DNA of 64,000 bases, from the NCBI RefSeq assembly GCF_000226095.1, contig NC_016474.1:2294001-2358000 (forward strand). Direction: 5' to 3'. Below, piece after piece: positions 32,840-45,548 of the stretch. The DNA is from Thermothelomyces thermophilus ATCC 42464. Taxonomy: Eukaryota; Ascomycota; Sordariomycetes; Sordariales; Chaetomiaceae. The first letter of the stretch is position 1. Every line of letters starts with the position of its first letter. The notes below the pieces were generated by a model. That model was not told the DNA's origin. It saw nothing but the letters and a program-made list of their open reading frames with translations, and did no database searches. The position numbers were made by a program, and so were the translations under genes.

Positions 32840-34672
32840 GTTGAATTGGCTTCCGTGCTAGAGGCGCATGGCAGCCAGAGGGGTCGGGTTCTACAAGCCC
32901 GACGTCTCGTGAGAGAGAGGCGGTATTTTCGGTTGCGGCGGGCGCCGGTCGATGTAATCTCTCGGTCGCAATCGGATGTTATTGCGAGCGGTTCGAATCT
33001 GGCGCGATGTGCTGCTGTACAGCTCCCGTCAATGCACGTCGCGTTGTGGCGACAGAGTCGTTACGAGAGATTCGGTGTTTTAATGTTCGAGAAGCTCTGA
33101 GGTGCGGTGGGATGACGCTATGTAAACGGGTTGGCGCTGGGGGATCAGTCGGTCTTGTGTGAAAATTTCTGGCTCTCAGAGGCGCGACCGAGTGGCGTGT
33201 GGGCCCTCTGACGCTAGCTTCGCCCGAGCATGAGCTGACCACCACCAACACCCCGCAGGTTTCGGGTCAAGGGGCCTCTCAGCGTTACCTTGCCTGATGT
33301 TTCATTTGATTAGTTACTTGCTACTCTCAACTCTGCATCATGCAAAACGTCTTGTTATGGCGTCCCCCGGCATGGCGCCTCTGAAGTTCGTTCGTTGCAG
33401 CTTTGACTGTGGCCCCTGGGTTCATGGATCACCCGCGTCTTTCCCCGTGTATTCGGTTGTTTTCGCCTGGAAACTTGGAGTTGCAAGGAGGAAACCGGGG
33501 AATGACCAATGATGCGCAGTTCCGGCGAGTTCCTTATCTCGTCAGCCGCGGGTGCGAACAAACCCGCTCTCTCATCCCCAGGTCCCACACCCGAAGCTCC
33601 CAAAGAGCTCCCCCGGCACGCGACCGGTTCGTGCTTCGTCTCCGATTCCCCGAAGATGGTGGACATGACGGAGCTCCAGCCATGCATCTGCTTCCGTCAC
33701 CGGCATCGAACCGGGCAATTCAAGCAGCGCCTGGCGAGCAGGACCACGAGTAATAATACAAAGCGACGCGAAGCAATCCGTCCACCTACCTTACTTGTAA
33801 TTAGGTTCTCTACGGATTACTCCGTACTATCTGTGCATGTTATCCGTACATAGTGCCTTACATCAGGTTCCCGGGTACCTTAGGTAGTTACTGTGGTTGC
33901 GAGCCAAAGTTTTCCCCCTAGGCAGGTACCGACCGGGGCGACACGGAAAAACTCCCAAGCTTCCGGGCGTTTGTTACAAAGTACCAGAAATACACCTTTA
34001 ACACATATATAACATCATCAACCAAAGAGAAAAATGATATATACAAGATAATACGATAAATACGTCTCTTATTATATAACGTATATGATTTTTAAAGCAA
34101 AATCCTGGCGCTGGGATTGTGTTCTGCGCTTTTGTTTCTCAATGTGGTGTTGTAAGAGGGGACCCTTGTTAGTACCCGTCTTGGGGAAGAAACTTACCTA
34201 CTCCGTATAACAACTAGTAATCCGTATACATCGAGGCGCCTTTGCATGGGCCATCGCACGGACCAAGTTTGCTCCTTGCTGGTTGCGCTGTGGTGGGATG
34301 CGGTTCAGGTCAAGGGTTGAGACCCTCATCTCGGACACCGATCATCTCACGTTCCACTACTGCGGTTTCGAGGTACATAACACATACATACGGCCAAATC
34401 TCGTACAAGACATTTGAATGCAACTGCATAGCGTTCGAAAATGCTCAAGTTCAAGAACAGGAACCCGAGCTGGGTACAGATTATATATATATAGCGAGAC
34501 CCGCAATTGTTAAAGGCCAACCCTGAACAAGGAAGTGAGATCTGTAATCGTGATGGTCGCTGAATCGCAAAACTCCATCTCACGATCAGAACGGTCCTGC
34601 ATCTACCTTTTTTCTTTTCTTTTCTTTTCTTTTCTTTTTTTCTTTTCTTTCTTTTTTTTTTCATCAAGAAAA
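32840..34672. promoter_or_regulatory. 1.8-kb divergent MDM34/IPK1 spacer
   Basis: This lies between two opposed starts and must contain both promoters. It also holds an AT-rich patch at about 33985-34100, spacer motifs TACGGATTAC (33811-33820), TACTCCGTA (33818-33826 and 34199-34207) and GTAATCCGTA (34217-34226), and a pyrimidine run immediately before the IPK1 start. No gene is seen in it. Confidence 0.45.
34606..34661 (+). promoter_or_regulatory. CT-rich leader tract of IPK1
   Basis: About 55 bases of TTTTC units end 12 bases before the ATG at 34673. Such CT-rich tracts commonly mark core promoters or transcription starts of fungal genes. Confidence 0.6.
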
Positions 34673-36001
34673 ATGTCTTCCACGGAACCAGAACCGAGCA
34701 TCCAGGCGCTATCACTGGCATCAATCAACGAATGCAAGTTCGGTTTCGTCAGTGAGGGAGGGGCCAATGTTGTCTTCGAGGTTCTCGTAGAGCCCGGGAG
34801 CGAATACAGCAGCATTTTTCAAGGTGAGATTACTCTGACGTGGTCTCAAATGCACGCCAGACAAACCTTCTGATAACCCCGTAAGGTCAATTGTTGCGGG
34901 TTCCAAAGGCAGGGACAAAGGCACACAGCTACTCGGAGCTCCAGGAGTACTGGGAGACGATCGTGAGGCCGCTGTTTCGGCCGGAAGACCTGGTCCAGCA
35001 GCGACTCATCAAGCTCGAGGGCCGAGAGTTGGCCGCGCGTCTCAACCACGTCTTGGAACGGGAGGAAGCCTCTCGGCGAGCCGACTTCAAGGGGAGCCGG
35101 GTCGCCGAGACCGAGTACGGCATGTTGGTGGAGGACATGCGCAAGAGTATGCCGCCCCCCCCCCCCTCCCTCTTCTGTCTTGCCTTCCCTTGAGTCGTTC
35201 GGTCCAGCGCGCTCTTTCAAACTTACCACGACCATCACCAACCCTTCTCACCTTTCCAAAGGAAGCCCGGACGACGTCACGCTAGAGTTCAAGCCCAAGT
35301 GGCTGGCCCAGTCGCCCAACGCCCCCGCGTCGGCGACGCGCTGCCGAAACTGCGCCCGCGAGGTCCTCCGACACGACACCAGGCCGACGAGCAGTAGCAG
35401 CGGCAGTGGCAGTGGCGGAGGCGGCGGCGGCGGCGGCGGCGGCGGCGGCAGACGCCCCAAGAGGATCCTCTGCCCGCTCGACTTCCTCGCCTGCGCCGGC
35501 TCCCCCGCGGCGGTGGCCAACATCCTCACCCACTTCGCCGCGGACCTCGACCCGGCCATCCGGCGCGGCGAGACGGCCCGCCTGCCGGCGCCGTACGACC
35601 GGCTCGCCGGCTGGCTGCGGACCAACGACCTCCTCCCGCGCCTGCGTGCGGCACAGCTGGCCAACGACCGCGGCGGGCCCCTCTCCGTTGCATCAGCGTC
35701 CAACGACGACGACGACGACGATCTCTCGGGCGCCGGCAGGTTCCAGCTGGCCATGACGCTGCGCGACTGCGCCTGCTTCCTGCGGGTCCCCGCCGACCCG
35801 GGCTCGCCCGTCGAGGCGAAACTGGGCGACCTGGACAAGAAGAACGGGGCGGCCAAGTTGGGATACTGGCAGCGGGTGGAGAAGAGGCTGATCGAGGGCG
35901 GGTACTATGCCGGCAGGGAGGTGGAGGGCGTCGAGGTGAATTGTCGACTTGCGAGGGACGGGGAATTAGCGTACCGCGAGGGAGGAATGGGGAGCATCTA
36001 G
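34673..36001 (+). CDS. IPK1: Inositol-pentakisphosphate 2-kinase
   Basis: Exons 34673-34823, 34886-35146 and 35262-36001 encode 383 residues. The introns (62 and 115 bases) are both phase 1. The enzyme phosphorylates the 2-OH of inositol pentakisphosphate to make phytate, which supports mRNA export in the nucleus. Family marks are the N-lobe FGFVSEGGANVVFEVLV (the GGAN loop), LLRVPKAG (ATP-site region), the key block VTLEFKPKWLAQSPNAP (the conserved E-x-KPK), RCRNCARE, and the C-terminal SGAGRFQLAMTLRDC with the D-L-D-like LGDLDKKNG. A run of about 11 Gly from GGC repeats (35414-35450) sits between RCRNCARE and the conserved CPLDF segment, inside a loop. The second intron begins with a C/T run. 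Confidence 0.93.
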
Positions 36002-36270
36002 AGGGTAGAGAGGCGGGAATGGAATAGACGAGCAAGACGAGGCAGATTACCGGCGTTGATTCCGCATGGATCTTACAAGCATGGCCGAAAACAGGAATTG
36101 AAAAAAATTAATAATGCGAATTGACAGCCAATGCGTGTCTATCATGCAAGAGATCAACCAAAAAAAAAAAAAAAAAAAAATCAAAAACAAACCCTCCCTC
36201 CCATATCCGTCCCGGAAACGCCATCTATCCCGCTAGATTCTCATTCCCCTCCCAAAACAATTTTCAAAAA

Positions 36271-37837
36271 TCACACGCCGGCCGCGGTGAAGCTCAGCAC
36301 GCTGCCGACGGCCAGGCCGCCGACGAGGCACATGCTCATGAAGCCGCCGGCGGCGGCGCGCTCGTCCTCGGCGACCCACTCGGCGGCCGCCATCATGGCG
36401 GTGGAGCCCAGCCAGCCGTTAGTGATGCCGAAGGAGAACTGGACGATGACGAGGTAGAAGAGGTCGCTGGGCACGGCGGCGCCGTCGCCGTGCAGGTTGC
36501 ACAGCAGGTAGAGCGGCAGGAACCCCCAGCGGGCCAGGCTGAGGGCGAAGAGGACGGCGGGGCGGCGGCGCAGGCCGAAGGAGAGCGCCGGCGCCATGGT
36601 CGACACCCGCCCGGCCAGGTCGCCCAGGTTCCAGAAGAAGAAGGCGAGGGGGATGAAGGCGCCCGGGCGGAAGAGCGGGGCGGTCGGGGTTCCGTCGTCG
36701 TCGTCGTCGTCGCCGCCGCCCCTGTTGCCGTCGTGCACCGAGAGGATCTTGGCCGTGAAGACGGGGAAGAACATGGTCACGATGAAGCACATGGCGACGG
36801 CGCCGGCAAGCCAGCCAAGCTTGCAAATGAGGGTCGTGAGGGGGACGTAGCGGTGGGGTGGATTGCCGTTGTCGCCACGGACATTGTTGTTCGTGATTTG
36901 GTGCAGGCGGCGGCCGGCGGACGCATCCTCGCCGAGGACGGCGGTGGAGGAGAGGACGGCGCGGTCCTCGAGGAGGCGGCTGTGGCGGCGCACGAGCGGA
37001 ACGAAGGCCGCCAGGGTGAGGACCGACATCAGGACGGCAGTGAGGAAATAGATAAAGGCGGCTGTACCGCCCTCGTCCCGGGTCGAGTCGTGGCCGCTTC
37101 TCGGCTTGCCGGGCCCGGGACCGTCGACGGACGGGGAATCGGAGAAGGCGAGAAAGGAGAGCATCTGGGTCAAGGGCGGGAGGATGCCGGCGACGCCCTG
37201 GCCGGCCATGATGGCTTGTGTGTACTCGGGGCGGCCGAAGCTTGCGGCGAAGGAGAAGGCGCCGTTCTGCATCAGCCCGGCTGCCACTGCCGCGAGGGCG
37301 ACCATCAGTAGGAGGAAGGCGAGGTAGAGTGTTGGCGCGACGTCGAGGAAGGAGAAGGTGGAGATGGTCAGCATGGCGAAGACGGCCGCGTTCATGACCA
37401 GGGCCGTGTTGATCCGGAAAGGGTAGTTCGCCGAGGACTGCATACTCGTGAGGACGAGCATGGCACCCAGGTTGACGACGGTCGAGGTTGTGAGGATGGC
37501 CGACTGCGAGTTGGCGTAGATCCAGGGGTCGGACTGGAAGCGCGTCTGGAAGTAAGGAGCAGCCGCGAGGAACATGTTCCTGTGTTTTGTTTTGGGACGT
37601 CCAAGCCCGAGCGCGTCAGTAGATGTCGGCGTTGACGACGAAAGAGCAAGCGATGACATACCACGCCCAGAGCATGGCGACCCCGATCAAAGCAAAGATG
37701 CAGTATTCCACCCACGAGAACGGCGCGGCCTCTTCGCCCGTCGACCCCCGGAGCGTTCCCGACTCGTCGTCGGCCAGCGGCTCATACTCGCTGGCGCTGG
37801 CCTTTGGCGGCGCAAAAAAGGCCCTGATTCGGTTCAT
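36271..37837 (-). CDS. FUN26: Equilibrative nucleoside transporter (FUN26-like)
   Basis: Exons 37662-37837 and 36271-37579 encode 494 residues. The intron runs from GTATGT to CACAG, phase 2. This is an SLC29/ENT-family carrier with about 11 membrane helices. Yeast Fun26 exports nucleosides from the vacuole. The N-terminus is cytosolic with EYEPLADDES (acidic, vacuole-sorting-like). Helix 1 is YCIFALIGVAMLWAWN, joining across the intron into MFLAAAPYF. Conserved polar residues follow, as in NGAFSFAASFGRPEYTQAIMAGQGVAG (the ENT helix 4-5 motif), and then LFRPGAFIPLAFFFWNLGDLAGR, with the ENT-type WNLGD-x-GR signature. The C-terminus ends in a helix. There is an Asp run in the central loop (GTC repeats near 36700). 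The ATG at 37837 is the only plausible start. Confidence 0.92.
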
Positions 37838-39123
37838 GATGTACTCGGTCCGGTTGAGCAGCGTCGTCGGCTCGGTTGCGGAACGGCACACAGAGGAAAG
37901 CGCCAGCCAGGAGGTCTCAATATCCCCAGCCCTGTGAGCCCTGTATGGTATGTAGCACAACCGATGGAAATCCCCCCCTCCAGAATGGCCCGACGTTGAA
38001 GGTTTGCTGCGCGTTGGATCGATCACCCGCGAGTCGATCACCCGCGAGTGGGGGGGAAGCGAACCAGCGCTAGCGCGCCTAAGGTATGTGGCCCGGGGGG
38101 AAGAAAGATAAAATAATCGGCTGTTTAACTCGACTGCCTGCCTAAGTTCACATCGCTGGGCGAGTCGTCATGTGGGAAAGAGAGCGCAGTCCGTCGGTTG
38201 TCTCGGGTTCCGAGGTCACAAGAGGTCACACGGGCGATGACCTGGCGCCGATAAGCGGCTATCTGTAATCAGGGACCACCAGGTACTGTACGGATTACAT
38301 ACATACAGTACCACGCACTAACTAACTCGTTCCGTAAGTAGCGTTTGGAGGGTAGCAGGAAACAGGCACCCGGCCTTGGCAAGCCAGGCGTGTCTCGCAG
38401 CACCACAATCGGTTTAGTTATTAATTCAGCAAACCAGCCAAACTACCTACTACCCCTAACCCTTCCTCCTGCTTACACGGCACCAACTCCTAACTCGACG
38501 CCAACAGGCAAACCTGAGACGGCGAGCCTTGCAATGAGAGTTTTTAACGTCTCAGAGCAGACGCGATGATCTAGTTTACTCCGTTAGTTGTCTCAAGACA
38601 GCGCTGCTGAGAGCTTTGGCAGCCAATGATTTCCAACTTGGGCACTCCACGGCCGAGTTACACCAAACGATGACACTCTGGATTGAGTCCAAGCGGAGAC
38701 GAGAGCATTGGACTGTACTGATAATAGTATGTACTGTACTATACACACCAACCTCCAATCGGACCAGCCCGGTCAGAACTATCAACCGGCATTCGGCGGC
38801 CCCATCATGCGGCCACCCACGTGACGCCCGTCTCATGCCATGCAAGTATGTCGTGCATTGTTGGCCTTTTGTTGGTTGGCATGGAAAGCTAGTAAAGCCT
38901 GGAAAGCAGTAGTAGGAGCTAGGTGTAATACGGTTGGAATCCTTGAAACTGCGTGTTTCTATTGATTCAGTTGTGATCTCTCTCGAAACCATGACTGACA
39001 CAATAGGTATCTTCGAGCCGCCTCATCTTCTACCCCCCCTACTTCCCCCTACTCCCCCTTTTTCATCTCATCACATCATAAACCATTACCTATTATTAAA
39101 TGGGAGTAGAATTACTCCAAGAT
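37838..39123. other. 1.3-kb spacer between transporter promoter and catalase 3' end
   Basis: This contains a perfect 15-base tandem duplication at 38020-38049 and the motif TACGGATTAC at 38289-38298 followed by TACATACA. No gene is seen. Confidence 0.45.
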
Positions 39124-41788
39124 TTAGTTGTCAAGCGGGAACCGGTCCGTAAACTGCATATCCGTTAGCGCATTCTCGGACTCTCTCTATATACCAGGTA
39201 AGGAAAGAGAGAGGAAAGAGGGGTCACCAAGAAGAAAAAGAGGGACGGATGGTGCAGAACATACCCTAAATGTCTTCAGACCCTCCTCGAGATCCTTGAC
39301 GATCGCGTCCACCCCGGCGGCGGTGTACACGCCCTTGCCGCCGACCGGCACGCCCGCGCTCTTGTAGGCGCCCTCGGCCTTGCCGATCACACCGACGGGC
39401 TTGCCCCAGCGGTAGGCGTCGAGCAGGATCTGGCCGGGGCGCCCGGCCGGGAAGAGCGGGGACGAGGCCGCGGCGGCGGCGAACAGACGCTCGGCGCCCT
39501 CGGCCACGATGACCGCGTCGAACGCGGTCGCGTCGGCGGCCGAGTAGGTCTGGTCGACGCCCTCGGCCAGCGACTCGCCCACGACCGTCACCACGAGCCC
39601 GTCCTTCTCGAGCGCCGCCTTGAGCCGGCCGGCCTGCGCCAGCGCGCTGCTGTTCTTCTGCACGCTCGCCAGCACGCCCACCCGCAGCGTCTTGATGGTC
39701 GGCAACGGCTCGCCGAAGATGGACAGGCCCGCCGTCTTGTTGTCGTGGTAGTACGTGTCGTCCGGCGCCGGCGCCTCCAGCCCCAGCGCCGCCGCCACCC
39801 GCACCGCCACGTCGTGGCTGACCCGGTTGAGCTGCGCCAGCACGTTCTGCTTGACCGTCGTCGACCGGATGTGGCTCGTCTCGAACCGGATCGCGTTGAT
39901 CAGGAACTGCTGCTCCACCGGCTTGAGCGAGTTGTAGAAGAGGCGCGGCTGCGACCAGTGGTCGTTGAACGTGGGCGAGAGCTCCCGGAGGAGCTCGCCC
40001 GTGACACGCCGGCCCGGCGCCGTGAAGAACCCGCGGCCGCTGGTCTGGTTGGCTTGCAGGGGGTAGCCCTTGTTCAGCGTGTTGGGAGAGTCTGGGAGGT
40101 GGGGTTGAAAAGCGTTTAGTGATTTTCTTGGGAAACAAAAATGAAAAGAGCAAGATGAGGAGCGAAGGCCAAGACTTACAGGGATAGATGTTGGTGTGAA
40201 TAAAGGTCTGCCCAGCGCCGTCGCGGTTGTTGTTGTGGATGGGGGCACGCGGCATGTTGATGGGCAGCTGCTCAAAGTTGGGGCCGCCGTTGCGGTTCAG
40301 CTGGGTGTCGAGGTAGGAGAAGAGGCGGCCCTGCAGCAGAGGATCCTCGGAGAAGTCGATGCCGCGCACAACGTGGCCGGGCTGGAACATGATCTGCTCC
40401 GTCTCGGCAAAGTAGTTGGTCGGGTTGCGATCCAGCTTCATGAGGCCCAGCGGCGTGATGGGAACGAGCTCCTCGGGGATGATCTTGGTCGGGTCCAGCA
40501 GGTCAAAGCCGAAAGCCAGCGCCTTGTCCTCGTCCACCACCTGGACGCCGAGCTCCCACTCGGGGCCGTTGCCGGACTCGATCGCGTCCCAGAGATCCTG
40601 ACGGTGGAAGTCGGCGTTCTTTCCGGCCACCGCCTGAGCCTCCTCCCAGACAAGGCTGGCCTTCCCCTGACGAGTCTTCCAGTGCCACTTGACGAGCTTG
40701 GACGAGCCATCTTCCTTCACGAGGCGGAACGTGTGGATGCCGAAGCCATCCTGGCGGAAGTCAGCCAGCTGTCCCGTGGCCTGGGTACGCCGCAAGGCCA
40801 GGAAGGAGGGGAGAGACTCACCATGTGACGGTAGCTGCGGGGGATGCCGTTGCCAGCCATGGCCCAGAACAGCGTGTGCAACGTGCTGGGCTGCGAGCTG
40901 AAGAAGTCCCATGCCGAGTCGTGGGCGGTGGCCGCTTGAGGGATCTCGTTGTCTGGCCGCGGCTTAACGGCGTGGATGAGGTCAGGGAACTGGATAGCAT
41001 CCTGGATGAAGAAGACGGGAATGTTGTTTCCGACAATGTCTGGCCATGGTTAGCAAGGAACGAGCGTCATGGGCAACAGAGTTGCATACCAAAGTTGCCT
41101 TCATCGGTGTAACTGGGTAACGTCAGCTAAGGTCAACTCCCCAAAACAAAACGAAGACATAAAACGAAGACATAAGCAAACCGAAGAAAACGTACAATCG
41201 AGTCGCGAAGCCGTGGACGTCTCGCGCGGTATCGGCGCTGCCCCTGGATCCGGCGACGGTAGAGAAGCGGACGAAGACCGGCGTCTTCTTGCCGGCCGAG
41301 CTCAGGAACGACGCCGCCGTGAGGTTGCTCCAGTCGGCATAGCTAGTGAAAGTTCCATGAGCTCCGGCACCGCGCGCGTGGACAGCTCGTTCGGGAACCT
41401 TCGGACGGATATCGCGTTAGTTATATCATTTGCTCGTTGCATGTCTTAGACAAACTTGGGCACGGCACGGAGCGCCAGTACCACACAACACTAGGTCTAG
41501 ACCCACCCGCTCATGATCGAAATGCTGGATCTTCTGGCGGAAAATGAAGTCCTCGAGCAGGGTTGGACCTCTGCCGCCGGCTCTGAGGCTGGCCTGATCC
41601 CCGATGGGACCGCCGACATCAGATGACATGTAGCCTTTGCTGTCATCCACCTTGTACTTTTCGAGAATGTCAGCCGGCGGAGCATCATCTCTCCTCTGGA
41701 GTGCGGCCGGGTCGGCAAAGGGGCATGCGGCCTGAGACAGGCCCAACAGACCGCCCCAGGCGAGAAGGGCGGTGATCTTGCTCTGCAT
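39124..41788 (-). CDS. Secreted large-subunit catalase
   Basis: Seven minus-strand exons (41507-41788, 41196-41398, 41090-41112, 40822-41039, 40180-40750, 39265-40091, 39124-39153) encode 717 residues, as expected for a CAT-3/CatB-type enzyme. It disproportionates hydrogen peroxide. The signal peptide is [20 protein letters not shown], followed by ACPFADP, so it is secreted or wall-bound. Catalytic His108 lies in [12 protein letters not shown], Asn174 in [11 protein letters not shown], and the proximal heme Tyr388 in [10 protein letters not shown]. The C-terminal class-I-glutaminase-like domain is present ([11 protein letters not shown] onward). Exon 3 has only 23 bases and the terminal exon only 30 (ending RFPLDN). 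All joins have clear branch sites and keep frame. The large upstream spacer (41.8-45.5 kb) is likely regulatory. Confidence 0.95.
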
Positions 41789-44700
41789 CGTTCCCAACTT
41801 CTTGATGCGATTATTGGATGACTCAGAACCTGGGGAGAAGAGGAACACGGGACCGCGTAGTACAGAGGGCAAAGGCCTTCTTTTATATTCGAAGGGCAGG
41901 GGGGGATATGACTCTGAGGTGGGGAGGGGCGCCTGGTTCTCGATTCTCCGAGGCCGTGGGCCAAGTTGTACCTCGTCAACGCCAAGATATATATTTCTGG
42001 AGACGGCAACCATGCCTGCTAGTCAAGATCGACGGGCTCCTCCACCTCAAGGCGAGGCTCCCACGGCAGACCACGTGTGATGGTCGAAGGCATTGTCCAT
42101 ACTGTCCATGGGTCAGCACAGGGTCAGCGCAGGGTCCAGCCCAACACCTTCTTTGTGCAGGGCATGTTGGGGAGATTCTTGTTTGGAATCACTAAGGCAT
42201 ATCGAGCAGTTGGTGATTCTGTGATTGCACCGTCAGCGGCCACCGCCAAGCCGCCAAGGGACGCGGAGCTGTTGCCCGCAGTGCTGTAGTGCAGGCCCCC
42301 AGGGTGCTCCGTATGTGCATGAACTACATACACTACATCGGCCCGGGGGAGTGTATGTATGTATGTATGTACATACACTACATACATACTCCGTACATGG
42401 TCTCCTAGTGTACACACTAGCTCCTAGCATGCGCCAGGCGAAGATTGGTAAGGCGCAACGGTTGCGAGCAGACGAGAGACCCAATCGCATCATCGCATCG
42501 GCCGAGGATGTGACCGGGAGACAAGAGCCCCGACTGCGCGGTGGCACCGTTCTCCACTTGGATATACAGCGATCCCGGTTGTCCGGGCACGCTCTCCGTC
42601 ATGGCCGGGATCGTCGGCGAGATTCCTGGATTCATCAGGCGACCCTCCCCCGCTACCCAGTCGGCGTCTCTGTGGCGCGGGCGGGCCATTTTCGGGCTAA
42701 TGATTCCACATGGAGGCAGGCGTTGCTGATATTCCACGTCGCTGGGGAGACGCCCGATCCTGAGGAAACATGTACGAGGGCGAGACCGCCCCCAGAGCCC
42801 GACAGCTTGGAGCGCTCATGGAATTGGACTGGTCGCTTTGTTCTCTTCTTGGCAGATGAAGGCCACCTCCCCGGGTTATCTCCCCACGCAAGCCAAGTTT
42901 CTTTTTTTGGAGGCATGGTTGGTTGATGAACCCCCCCTTCCGAGAACGAGAAGCACGCAACCGAACGAGCAGAGGCGGGATAGCGGGCAGGCCAGGACGA
43001 GGTGGAGCTGGCCGTCCCGGGCGAGCAAACTCTGAGGGATAAACGCAAGGATACCGTCCCGATCTCGGGGATTCGGGAACGGTAGCCCTTTATGCCGTCA
43101 AAGTATGGAGTGTAGGCAGAGGCATCCAGGGAGCCAAAAGTAACAGAAATTTACAGCGACGGAACGGGAACTGCGCAGGAGGCTGCGCGTTCGGGATCGA
43201 AATCGCTGGTACTTCGTAGCAATAGCCCTGTTTAGATGGGTCGGGTGCTCGGTATTAGCACGCCGCGCAGCGGCAATGGTGTATAGATGCAACACCTTTC
43301 TGCACCCCTTAATATGCGTGATATGACGGGTCGCAATTCTCGGGGTCAATACCGGGATGCCAGGCTGCCAACTGCCGTCGTGCTAGACCAAGGTTGCAGT
43401 GTACGCGAGAAGTTAATTCGAGTTCTTGGGAGGTTTGAAAGCCGAGGTGGGGCGTAGTACTGTACTTCCGGACGAAGTACCCAGACTGGCTGTTGGACGA
43501 AATCTGATTCTTGGCGCTCGAGTTTGCGTGGCCCGGGGCTCCAATTGAGTCAGAGAACGCTGCCTTGGCTACTGTGCAATACTCATAGTAGTGTAAGCGC
43601 GCAAGTGGCACCTTCTCTGGGCATCATGGTTGATATTCATCAGAACGCAGCGGCTACAATACAGGGAAGGTGCCCGCAGGCCCCATCGGACTTGGAGCCT
43701 GCCCTGACTTGAGCGAGTGGAAGCTTCCGGTTCAAGCCCACCCACCCGGCGGATCTGCACACCAGATTGATGCAAGGTGCCGGCCCATCGCATTCGTCAA
43801 CCGTGAAGATCTTTCCCTGCAAATTCAGCCAATATACGGGCGGGACAATATAATATCGCAAAAGATTTTCTGCGTCATTGTGTAAGACGGAAAGACGGGA
43901 CCGACCTGCCTCGCGACCCGGCGCGGAGGGTTTTCAAACCTAAAGACTGTATTCCAACTGCGCCGGAGGGAGTGACTACACCAACCTGGCTAGGGCGACG
44001 ACACTATGACTGCATATCTTAGAGTTACAACGGGTGTGTAGCGAATGGACATACGTCTGACAAAGACATGTCCCCCGAAAACATTGCCCCAACGGCTCGC
44101 TGCCCTGGGGCCTCAGAACATCTGATGATGCAGGATCGGGTGACGAGTTTGTCAAATGGCCGTCTGATGTCTGATGTGCGGTGAATTGTGTGTGGATTGC
44201 GCCCCATCACTTGCCAAGCTGCAGGTCGCCGCCCAAAATACACTGAGCTGATGAATCCACCGGCCGCCATTGGCGATATTCGATTTGGCATGCGGAGGGC
44301 GAGGAGACAATCACGCCAAGGCTCGATGGCTTTTGCGGTGTAAAGTTACAGGCGACGCTGGAAGTTTGATTGTTCCGGGCTAAGATCGCCTCGTCTGGCG
44401 GCGGCGGTTAACAATATTGCCCAGCATGGGCGTTCCTGGCCTGACTTGGCCATTTTCTACCAAGGCCCCGGCTTGGCGGATCCCCGCAAGCGGCGCCACC
44501 CGGTTCCCCACGGTTGCGGGTACTCCAACTCTGCCGAGTGTGGTGTTCCACCGAGCATGACTTCAATTGTTCCATTCGCCTCCGGCTTAACTACGACATA
44601 GCTCCGAGCTCCGGAGCGATAAATCACGTCCAATGACGTTGACTCATCAAAGAACGAGGGTCGTTTTTAATCGAACCTGTCTTGGTTTTAGTCGGTCGAC

Positions 44701-45173
44701 AGCCCAGGCTAGAATCCGATAGAACACATGTGTTGTGCGAAGTACCTCCGTACATCAGGTACCTTACTGTGTAACTGTCGTACATACTTTGTAGGCAGGC
44801 TCAACAATCAGCTTCTTTTTAATTGGTCAGGGCGAAGGTTGTGCGCTAATCATAGCGCCATCACCTGCAACTTGTGTGCCGACCAATATCGGCTCCTTCC
44901 CGAACCAGTCACGGACGACTTCTGGGTGATTGCACTGGTTACATTGCTTTCGCGCCAGAGCAACGTCTCGCAAACAACCGCAGTAACTATATCGACTATA
45001 TCGCTCATTAATCGGTTCTGTTCTGCAAGATCTACTGCAAGCACTGCAAGCCACCTATTTTTGGAATATTGAAAAACCCAAGATTGACGGAAATAACAAG
45101 ATTGTGGGTATCGATATGCAGTGGTAAGGTCGTGTAAGGTACGTGTGTACAATGCAATGCGAGCCGTACTCCA

Positions 45174-45223
<50 letters not shown>

Positions 45224-45548
45224 AAGAAAAAAGAAAAAGAAAGTAAGAAAGAAAAGAAAAGAAAATAGCACGCTTCCCAATGGATGTTCGTGTAGCCGCT
45301 CCAATGTCGGCTAAGTGATGGGCACTCCCACTCCCACCTGCCTGTCATCTTGCTTTCACCCATTGACATGTCGTTCATGGGGGACGCTTCCCCCTCTCTG
45401 GTCTGCCCCTTGGTAGACTCAGTCGCCTCCGCCGTCTTCGTCTTGGCCTTGGGGTTTCGTTCTGCCAACACCCCCTCCAGTGTCCCATCCATTGCTCATC
45501 CCAGTCTCCTCCCACCTCCCCCCCCCCCCAAAAAAAAAATAATCATCA
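41789..45548. other. 3.8-kb gene-free region upstream of catalase
   Basis: No open frame here has family signals. It contains TATG/TACA repeats with the motif TACTCCGTA at 42387-42395 (about 42355-42395), and a 34-base A run grading into A/G repeats (45175-45270). The catalase promoter lies near 41800-42100. Confidence 0.5.
45175..45270. repeat. Poly-A and AAAAG homopurine tract
   Basis: A run of 34 A is followed by (A)nG units, about 95 purines in a row on the plus strand. It lies downstream of the haspin gene on its template side. Confidence 0.9.

Noticed and set aside
32975-33015. A tRNA-like word GGTTCGAATC
   Set aside because: The flanking bases do not form a T stem, and no acceptor or anticodon stem could be built.
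36121-37311. A 396-codon plus-strand frame over the nucleoside transporter
   Set aside because: It has Glu/Gly/Arg-rich shadow composition. The ENT signature is on the minus strand.
42340-42400. TATG/TACA repeats as possible telomere-like or satellite sequence
   Set aside because: The units are not TTAGGG-like and are short and imperfect; ordinary simple repeat.
42225-42926. A 233-codon open frame upstream of catalase
   Set aside because: It runs through simple repeats, has no domain signal, and its composition resembles spacer.
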